Part shown: positions 58,132-64,000 of the stretch, in pieces
Layout: every line of letters starts with the position of its first letter
Numbering within the stretch: position 1 is the stretch's first letter
Source of the DNA: Gordonia aichiensis NBRC 108223
GTDB lineage: Bacteria; Actinomycetota; Actinomycetes; Mycobacteriales; Mycobacteriaceae
Assembly: GCF_000332975.1 (NCBI RefSeq)
Contig: NZ_BANR01000005.1
Span: 1 to 64,000, forward strand
Length of the DNA stretch: 64,000 bases
Reading direction: 5' to 3'
Position numbers and translations under genes: made by a program
Notes under the pieces: generated by a model
Databases searched by the model: none
What the model saw: the letters and a program-made list of their open reading frames with translations, nothing else
Told to the model about the DNA's origin: nothing

Positions 58132-60231
58132 TCAGGCCGCGACGGTCTCGAGCGCGGGTGTTGCAGAGCGTTCGGTGTGCGACTTGCCCACTTGCTTGGC
58201 GGCGACGACGCAGACCGTGCCGAGGACCGTACCGGCCGCGAGTGCTGCGAGGAAGAGAAGCCAGTGGTTCATCGTGAAGAAGACGAAGATTCCGCCGTGC
58301 GGAGCGCGCTGGGTGACGCCGAAGGCCATGATCAGTGCTCCGGTGAGCGCGCCGCCCGCCATCATCGACGGGATCACGCGTACCGGGTCCTTCGCGGCGA
58401 ACGGGATGGCGCCCTCGGAGATGAACGCGGCGCCGAGGAACCATGCGGCCTTGCCGTTTTCACGCTCGGGTTCGGTGAACAACCCGGGACGAATGACGGT
58501 GGCGAGCGCCATGGCCAGCGGCGGGACCATGCCTGCGCACATCACGGCGGCCATGATCTCCAGCTGCGGGGTATCGCCGATCGCGAGGCCGGTGGTTGCG
58601 AACAGATATGCGGCCTTGTTGACCGGCCCGCCGAGGTCGAAGCACATCATCAGCCCCAACACGATCCCGAGCACGATCTTGGAGCTTCCGTTCATGCTGT
58701 TGAGGCCGTCGGTGAGCTGGGTGGTGACCCAGGCCAGCGGCTTGCCCAGAAGCATGAACATGAGACCGCCGACGATGAGGCTGCCGAACAACGGGATGTT
58801 GATGACAGGCTGGAGGCCCTTTGCCCACTGGGGCAACGGAAGTCGCGAGATCGCGAGACAAACGGCACCCGCGATCAGGCCGCCGATCAGACCACCGATG
58901 AAGCTCGCGCCCACCGCAACCGACACCAGACCTGCGACGAATCCGGGCGCGATACCGGGACGGTCGGCGATCGCGAATGAGATGTAACCCGCGAGCACCG
59001 GGACGAGCATGCTCATGGCAAGCGCACCGATCGCAAAACTCACGCCGCCGAGGTACTGGCCGAGACCGCCTGCGGGCAGATCCCAGAGACTGTTGTGCAG
59101 AGCGATGTACGCGCCGTCGGACAGTGTCTTGCTCGAATCGAGCGTCTTGTTGGCGATCTGGTAGCCGGCGAGCAGGAATCCCAGGGCGATCAGCAGGCCG
59201 CCGGCTGCGACGAACGGGATCATGTAGCTGACGCCGGTCATCAACGCCTGCTGGATCTTCTTGCCGAAGGACAGACTCGACGACGTCCCCTCGGCGGTAC
59301 CGGCACCGTCGCCGACAGAACCCTCGACGCGCGAGGCGTGCGGATTATGCGACGCTTCGACCGCTTCGGCGATCATCGCGTCGGGTTCGTTGATCGCACG
59401 CTTGACTCCCGACTCGATCACAGGCTTGCCGTGGAACCGGCTCTTGCCCTTCACCCCGACGTCGGTGGCGAAGATGACGGCGTCGGCACCGGCGATCACG
59501 TCGGGTGTAAACGGTGTGGTGCCCGATGATCCCTGCGGTTCGACGTGGAAGTCGACGCCCGCGCGCTCAGCGGCATACTTGAGGGCATCGGCTGCCATGT
59601 ACGTGTGTGCGATTCCGGTGGGGCAGGCGGTGATCGCGACGATCGACGGCCGTTTCCCCGAGTCGGTGGTCTTGTGCATCTGCGGACCTACTGTGTCCGC
59701 CGCGGCCCCGCCCGACGTCGCACCGGCGGCGGAAGCGCCGGTCGCCGAGGCTGTGGCGGCTGTGGTGGCCGGAGCGGACGGGTTGATCGCCTCGTCGACC
59801 AGCTCGACGATGCGCGCATCATCGGGGGCTTCCCGCAGGGCGGTGACGAAATCGGGCCGCACGAGGGCGCGGGCGAGAGAGCTCAGCAGCTTCATGTGGT
59901 CGGATGCGGCGCCTTCTGGCGCTGCGATCAGGAACACAAGGTCGGCTGGGCCGTCGGGGGCGCCGAAGTCCACCTTGTGGGCCAGCCGTGCGAATGCGAG
60001 GCTCGCGGTGCTGACAGAGGCTGCGCGCGCGTGCGGAATCGCGATGCCGCCGGGCAGACCGGTCGCCGATTTCGCCTCGCGTGCCAGGGCGGCACGGCTC
60101 AGCTCGGACGGATCGGTCGTGCGCCCGGCGTCGCCGAGGTTCTCGGCGAGATAGGTGATGACGGCGGCTGGATCATTGCCGGCGTCGACATCGAGATTCA
60201 CCGTTGCAGCGGTGATGATGTTGTCGGACAT
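58132..60231 (-). CDS. fruA: fructose PTS enzyme IIABC
   Basis: Imports fructose as fructose-1-phosphate. 699 residues in one chain. IIA domain with phospho-His67 in GGIAIPHARA. An Ala/Thr/Gly-rich linker runs to ~190. IIB-fru domain has Cys203 in AITACPTGIAHTYMAADAL. The membrane IIC-fru domain with about nine to ten helices runs from residue ~335. The ~100 bases between fruK and fruA show no clear promoter. GGAAA lies before ATG. Confidence 0.95.
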   Translation of the reverse strand: MSDNIITAATVNLDVDAGNDPAAVITYLAENLGDAGRTTDPSELSRAALAREAKSATGLPGGIAIPHARAASVSTASLAFARLAHKVDFGAPDGPADLVFLIAAPEGAASDHMKLLSSLARALVRPDFVTALREAPDDARIVELVDEAINPSAPATTAATASATGASAAGATSGGAAADTVGPQMHKTTDSGKRPSIVAITACPTGIAHTYMAADALKYAAERAGVDFHVEPQGSSGTTPFTPDVIAGADAVIFATDVGVKGKSRFHGKPVIESGVKRAINEPDAMIAEAVEASHNPHASRVEGSVGDGAGTAEGTSSSLSFGKKIQQALMTGVSYMIPFVAAGGLLIALGFLLAGYQIANKTLDSSKTLSDGAYIALHNSLWDLPAGGLGQYLGGVSFAIGALAMSMLVPVLAGYISFAIADRPGIAPGFVAGLVSVAVGASFIGGLIGGLIAGAVCLAISRLPLPQWAKGLQPVINIPLFGSLIVGGLMFMLLGKPLAWVTTQLTDGLNSMNGSSKIVLGIVLGLMMCFDLGGPVNKAAYLFATTGLAIGDTPQLEIMAAVMCAGMVPPLAMALATVIRPGLFTEPERENGKAAWFLGAAFISEGAIPFAAKDPVRVIPSMMAGGALTGALIMAFGVTQRAPHGGIFVFFTMNHWLLFLAALAAGTVLGTVCVVAAKQVGKSHTERSATPALETVAA

Positions 60232-60335
60232 GGGGTTTCCTTTGATTATCTCTGTGCCGTGTGGGTGTTCCGGTGATGTTTGGTTGTAGGTGTGCGCACG
60301 GGGTGCTCCGGTGCGAGATCACCCGTGGTGTGGTG

Positions 60336-61301
60336 TCACGTGATCGGGGCGGCTCCGCAGAGTTCGACGACGCGCACCGAGTCGATGTCGACCAGTGACG
60401 GAAGCGGCGGTTGGGTTCCTGCGAGACCCGCGGCTGCAGAGCCATAGGCGACTGCCGTCCGGAGACGGTCGGGATCGGCGGCACCTGCAGCGTGCGCGAT
60501 GAGGTATCCGGCGAGGGAGGCGTCGCCCGCCCCGACAGTGCTGCGCGGCACGATCGGTGGGGGAGTCGCCAGCCAACTGCCGGTCGCCGTCGTCAGCACT
60601 GCGCCTGCGGCGCCGAGAGTGGCGAGCACGGACCCGCCGGTGGTTGCGATCAGGGTGCGCGACGCAGCGACGACGGGCAGGTAGTCGCCGGCGGCGATGG
60701 ATGCGGCGAGCTCGGTCGCATTGGTACCACTGACCTCGGCGAGTTCTTCGTCGTTGGGTTTGATCAGGTCGACCGGCCCCGACGTCGCGGCACCCAAAGG
60801 GGCGCCCGAGGTGTCGATGGCCACGCGACGCCCGCTCTCGACGAGGCGATCGGCGATGCGTCGGTACCAGTCGTCGGGCACGCCCGGCGGAAGTGATCCG
60901 CACAGCGCCACCCAGGATGCCTTCTCGGCGCCCGCGAGAACCAGTGCGGTGAGCTCGTCGAGTTCGGCGCCCCCGAGGGTGTGGCCGGGAGCGTTGATCT
61001 TCGTCGTGGTCCCATCGCCTTCGGCGACGGTGATGTTGTTGCGGACCTCACCGTCGATGTCGACGGAGCGGTAGGGAAGTGCGACGGCGTCGAGCGCGGT
61101 GAGCAACGGGTCGCCCGTGTGGGCGGGAAGCAGCGCCACGGTGGCGATTCCCGAACCCGCGATGACGCGTGACACGTTGACTCCCTTGCCACCGGGTTCG
61201 ACCCGCGCGTCGATGCTGCGTTGGACCTGGCCCCGCAACAGCGGACCCGGGATCTCCAGAGTGCGATCGAGACTGGGGTTGGCCGTGACTGTGACGATCA
61301 T
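60336..61301 (-). CDS. fruK: 1-phosphofructokinase
   Basis: Phosphorylates fructose-1-phosphate to fructose-1,6-bisphosphate. 321 residues, PfkB family: TANPSLDRTLEI, GGKGVNVSRVIAGSG (substrate), and the catalytic Asp in STVGAGDASLAGYL with the anion hole. ATG 61301 overlaps the end of fruR by four bases, so it is coupled to it. Confidence 0.95.
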   Translation of the reverse strand: MIVTVTANPSLDRTLEIPGPLLRGQVQRSIDARVEPGGKGVNVSRVIAGSGIATVALLPAHTGDPLLTALDAVALPYRSVDIDGEVRNNITVAEGDGTTTKINAPGHTLGGAELDELTALVLAGAEKASWVALCGSLPPGVPDDWYRRIADRLVESGRRVAIDTSGAPLGAATSGPVDLIKPNDEELAEVSGTNATELAASIAAGDYLPVVAASRTLIATTGGSVLATLGAAGAVLTTATGSWLATPPPIVPRSTVGAGDASLAGYLIAHAAGAADPDRLRTAVAYGSAAAGLAGTQPPLPSLVDIDSVRVVELCGAAPIT

Positions 61302-62068
61302 GCGATCACGACCTCGACGCCGCGCGCGGAGAGCACAGCCGAGAACTCGGGATCGATACCGTCGTCGGTGATCAGGACGTCGATGTCGTCGAGGGAGGCG
61401 AACGAGCTGAAGTCCTCGCGGCCCATCTTCGACGAGTCGGCCAGCACGACGACACGCTGTGCGGCAGAAACAATGGCCGCCTTGACCGATGCCTCCTCGG
61501 CGTCCGGCGTGGACAGGCCATGGGCTTCGCTGATCCCGTTGGTGCCGACGAAGGCCACCGATGCCCGCATCCGACGAAGGGCGGCGACCGTCTCGGCGCC
61601 GACCGCGGCCTGCGTGAGCCCTCGGACCCGACCACCGACCATGAGCAGCGTGGCCCGCTCGTGCGCTGTGAGCGCCTGGCCGAGTTGCAAGCTGGTCGAG
61701 ATCACTGTCAATCTGCGGTCCGCGGGTAGGAGTTTCGCAGCCTGGTACGTGGTAGTGCCCGCATCGAAGATCACCGAACCCCCGTCCGAGGGCAGGAATC
61801 GCATGGCAGCGCGCGCGATCGACGCCTTTTCCTCGATGTGGGCGGACTCGCGTTGGTCGATGCCGAGCTCATCGAGAACCTCGACCGTTCCTGCCTTGAC
61901 CGCACCACCGTGGACGCGCTGCAGGCTGCCGGCGCGTTCGAGAACGGCCAGATCGCGCCGCACCGTCTCGCTCGTCACGTCGAACCGGTCGGCCAACGCG
62001 GTCACGGAGGCGCGGCCATGCGTGCGTACCTGATCCGCTATTGCCCGCTGTCGCTCTTCGGCGTACAC
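61298..62068 (-). CDS. fruR: DeoR-family fructose-operon regulator
   Basis: 256 residues. DeoR helix-turn-helix RQRAIADQVRTHGRASVTALADRFDVTSETVRRDLAVLERAGSLQRVHGGAV; DeoRC sensor domain with VIFDAGTTTYQAAKLL, binding a phosphosugar, likely fructose-1-phosphate. GTG 62068 has GGAGAC upstream. First gene of its operon and divergent from ptsI, so it probably controls both directions from the shared region. Confidence 0.92.
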   Translation of the reverse strand: MYAEERQRAIADQVRTHGRASVTALADRFDVTSETVRRDLAVLERAGSLQRVHGGAVKAGTVEVLDELGIDQRESAHIEEKASIARAAMRFLPSDGGSVIFDAGTTTYQAAKLLPADRRLTVISTSLQLGQALTAHERATLLMVGGRVRGLTQAAVGAETVAALRRMRASVAFVGTNGISEAHGLSTPDAEEASVKAAIVSAAQRVVVLADSSKMGREDFSSFASLDDIDVLITDDGIDPEFSAVLSARGVEVVIA

Positions 62069-62169
62069 CTGTCGTCTCCGATCTGTGGTGTGGCTCTCAC
62101 ATCGGGGGTATCGACTGTGAGTTTCTGTTGGTTTGAATGTTGATATATATGGTTTTACGCCCGACTATG

Positions 62170-62197
62170 TTGACAAGTCAAGGCTTCGGAGTAACTT
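62170..62197 (+). promoter_or_regulatory. ptsI promoter with overlapping FruR-type operator
   Basis: TTGACA (62170-62175), 16 bases, TAACTT (62192-62197). Inverted repeat TTGAC-AA-GTCAA (62170-62181) covers the -35. The divergent space (62069-62273) is unusually AT-rich around 62130-62160 (TGATATATATGG). No gene fits there. Confidence 0.6.
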
Positions 62198-62273
62198 TGA
62201 TCACAGAAAATGTCGGCAGTCAGCGTCACTCACAGCGCTGGTACGGCAGGTGGACCCGGAAGGCGGTAGGCAC

Positions 62274-64000
62274 ATGGAGCATGACTTGGTATCGGACGAT
62301 CGGGTCTCGATGAATGGACAGGAAGAGGTGAATGGGCAGGGAGAACTGACAGGAACCCCTGTCGTCGCCGGATATGCGTTCGGGCCCGCGCTGTGGCCCG
62401 GTGGCCGTGTCGAGCACGACGATCGACTCCTGGGGATGGACCGAACGCTCGCCGAGGAGGACCGAGATGCCGAGGCTGACAGGCTGGTGGCTGCCGCCGC
62501 AACGGTCGCAGGCCGACTGCGTAACCGCGCGTCGCACGCGTCGGGCGCTGCTGCAGAGGTGCTGAACGCGACCGCCGGTCTGGCCGAGGACAGAGGCTGG
62601 ATAGGCGCGGCCGACAAGCTCATCGCAGTCGGCACACCGGCACCCGCGGCCGTCGTCGCTGCAACGCAGACCTTCGCCGAGATGTTCGCCAAGCTGGGCG
62701 GACTCATGGCTGAGCGCATCACCGACCTCAACGATGTGCGAGACCGCGTCGTCGCAGAACTCCTCGGTGAGCCCGAGCCTGGAATCCCGACGCCCACCCA
62801 ACCGTCGATCCTGCTGGCCGACGATCTGGCTCCCGCCGACACCGCGGGCCTCGACCCGACCGTCATCGTCGGACTCGTGACACGGTTTGGCGGCCCGACC
62901 AGCCATACGGCGATCATCGCCCGGCAACTGGGTATTCCGTGTGTGGTCGCCGTGGCCCGGCTCGGCGAGATCACCAGCGGTACAGAGGTGTTGGTCGACG
63001 GCGCGGCCGGCTCGGTTGTCGTCGAACCCGATCCCGTGTCGGCTCAGGAACTCGTCGATCGTGGGGCCGCCGAGGCTGCGTTGGTCGCCGCCTGGAGTGG
63101 CCCCGGGCGCACCGCCGACGGCGTGGAGGTGGCCATCCTCGCGAATGTCGCCGACGGGGCGTCGGCGCGACGTGCTGCCGATGCACCGGTCGAGGGGATT
63201 GGATTGTTCCGCACCGAATTGGCGTTTCTCGACCGGGGCGATGAACCGGGCGTTGACGAGCAGACGCGGCTCTACCGCCACGTTCTCGATGCGTTTGATG
63301 GCCGGAAGGTCGTCATCAGGACGCTCGACGCGGGGTCGGACAAACCGTTGGCGTTCATCGAGCATCCCGACGAGGCGAATCCCGCGCTCGGGGTGCGGGG
63401 CAACCGAATTGCCGTCGATCACCCCGAGATCGTGCGCGGCCAACTCGACGCGATTGCCCGCGCCGGGGCCGAAACGGGGTCGCGCCCATGGGTGATGGCG
63501 CCCATGATCGCCACCGCTGCGGAGGCTGCACAGTTCGCGCGCATGGTTCGCGAGCGTGGACTGACCGCCGGCGTGATGATCGAGATCCCCGCGGCAGCGA
63601 TCCTCGCTCGAGCGATCCTGGCGGAGGTCGATTTCGTATCGATAGGCACCAACGACCTGACGCAGTACACGATGGCCGCCGACCGCATGTCCGCGGAACT
63701 GGCCGAATTGACCGACCCGTGGCAGCCTGCTGTGCTCGCGTTGATCGCGCAGGTAGCCGATGCCGGGGCAGACCTGGGCAAGCCTGTGGGAGTCTGTGGC
63801 GAGGCAGCCGCCGACCCGGCGTTGGCGTGCGTGCTGGTCGGACTCGGTGTCACTTCGTTGTCGGCAGCACCGGCCGCGACACCCGCAGTGGGGGCGAAGC
63901 TGTCGACGGTGACACTCGACCAGTGTCGGGCAGCGGCCGAGGCCGTCCTCCAGACCACGAGCCCGACATCGGCCCGCCGCGCGGCCGCCGAGCACCTCGA
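62274..64000 (+). CDS. ptsI: PTS enzyme I (phosphoenolpyruvate-protein phosphotransferase), 3' end outside window
   Basis: Takes phosphate from phosphoenolpyruvate and passes it to HPr. Open to the window end with 575 codons visible. N-terminal domain TGTPVVAGYAFGPALW; active-site histidine at about residue 211 in FGGPTSHTAIIARQLGIPCVV. The C-terminal PEP-binding barrel has GIGLFRTELAFLDR, LDAGSDKP, NPALGVRGNRI and DFVSIGTNDLTQYTMAADR, and the catalytic cysteine motif VGVCGEAAADP. The start could be ATG 62274 (GGAAGG upstream) or ATG 62310. The reading frame has no stop in this window. Confidence 0.93.
   Translation, partial: MEHDLVSDDRVSMNGQEEVNGQGELTGTPVVAGYAFGPALWPGGRVEHDDRLLGMDRTLAEEDRDAEADRLVAAAATVAGRLRNRASHASGAAAEVLNATAGLAEDRGWIGAADKLIAVGTPAPAAVVAATQTFAEMFAKLGGLMAERITDLNDVRDRVVAELLGEPEPGIPTPTQPSILLADDLAPADTAGLDPTVIVGLVTRFGGPTSHTAIIARQLGIPCVVAVARLGEITSGTEVLVDGAAGSVVVEPDPVSAQELVDRGAAEAALVAAWSGPGRTADGVEVAILANVADGASARRAADAPVEGIGLFRTELAFLDRGDEPGVDEQTRLYRHVLDAFDGRKVVIRTLDAGSDKPLAFIEHPDEANPALGVRGNRIAVDHPEIVRGQLDAIARAGAETGSRPWVMAPMIATAAEAAQFARMVRERGLTAGVMIEIPAAAILARAILAEVDFVSIGTNDLTQYTMAADRMSAELAELTDPWQPAVLALIAQVADAGADLGKPVGVCGEAAADPALACVLVGLGVTSLSAAPAATPAVGAKLSTVTLDQCRAAAEAVLQTTSPTSARRAAAEHL

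Noticed and set aside
62226..63995. 589-codon minus-strand open frame under ptsI
   Set aside because: The plus strand encodes enzyme I with intact active-site motifs; the antisense frame is Arg/Gly/His-rich without any family feature.

Overview
The window is about 64 kb of GC-rich, densely packed actinobacterial chromosome. Gene content and order match the mycolic-acid-containing Mycobacteriales: infB-rbfA-nrnA-dinF, pptH-pptT-truB, mntR-ribF-rpsO-pnp, ald/aldR, dapB, thyX-dapA-rnj, ftsK, argA/pgsA-clgR-pspA, DUF3046, recA-recX and miaB-miaA-dapF-hflX follow the order I remember from Mycobacterium tuberculosis (Rv2839c down to Rv2725c, opposite orientation). A secreted PE-PPE-domain hydrolase, a gluABCD operon beside recX, a RecA without an intein and a full fructose PTS make a Gordonia-, Rhodococcus- or Dietzia-like genus more likely than Mycobacterium. 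That genus guess is an inference. I see no insertion sequence, prophage, CRISPR array, tRNA or rRNA.

Layout. 1-5 kb: translation initiation and ribosome maturation (infB, cut at the window start; rbfA), a DHH phosphodiesterase and a MATE transporter. 5-9 kb: two membrane proteins, the phosphopantetheinyl hydrolase/transferase pair pptH-pptT, and truB. 9-14 kb: manganese regulator mntR, ribF, rpsO and pnp. 14-21 kb: a CBS-DUF294 protein, divergent ald/aldR, dapB with three small followers, a GAP-family membrane protein and an HNH protein. 21-28 kb: thyA, a secreted PE-PPE hydrolase, dfrA, an AlkZ-like protein, a HAD phosphatase, an amidase and thyX. 28-34 kb: dapA-rnj, a secreted tyrosine phosphatase and a small metal-binding-family protein. 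33-43 kb: ftsK, a TerC-family protein behind a candidate manganese riboswitch, YciI, divergent argA/pgsA, the envelope-stress pair clgR-pspA, a glycosyltransferase and DUF3046. 42.5-46 kb: a retron-type reverse transcriptase divergent from recA-recX. 46-50 kb: the gluABCD glutamate ABC importer. 49.6-58 kb: miaB, several conserved hypotheticals, miaA, dapF and hflX. 57.8-64 kb: ptsH, fruA, fruK, fruR and divergent ptsI, which runs off the end.

The most interesting locus is the reverse transcriptase at 42518-43795 (minus strand). Immediately upstream, on the same strand, I find what looks like a complete retron non-coding RNA. It has a -10 hexamer whose predicted start is the first base of one strand of a 13-bp long-range helix. 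Inside the helix lie two tight consecutive hairpins and then a longer imperfect hairpin. The other strand of the helix ends 52 bases before the reverse transcriptase ATG. The element sits between two core genes (DUF3046 and recA), and the SOS box of recA lies in the same divergent region. I recognise no separate effector gene, but the protein has about 105 unassigned N-terminal residues.

Regulation visible in sequence: at least fifteen genes have a TANNNT hexamer ending 6-8 bases before the start codon, so their mRNAs are probably leaderless. recA has a LexA box plus a LexA-independent (RecA-NDp/PafBC-type) promoter. clgR has a similar promoter, an ECF-sigma promoter and a ClgR-type box. Clear hairpin terminators follow rpsO, pnp, aldR and ftsK and separate convergent recX and gluD.
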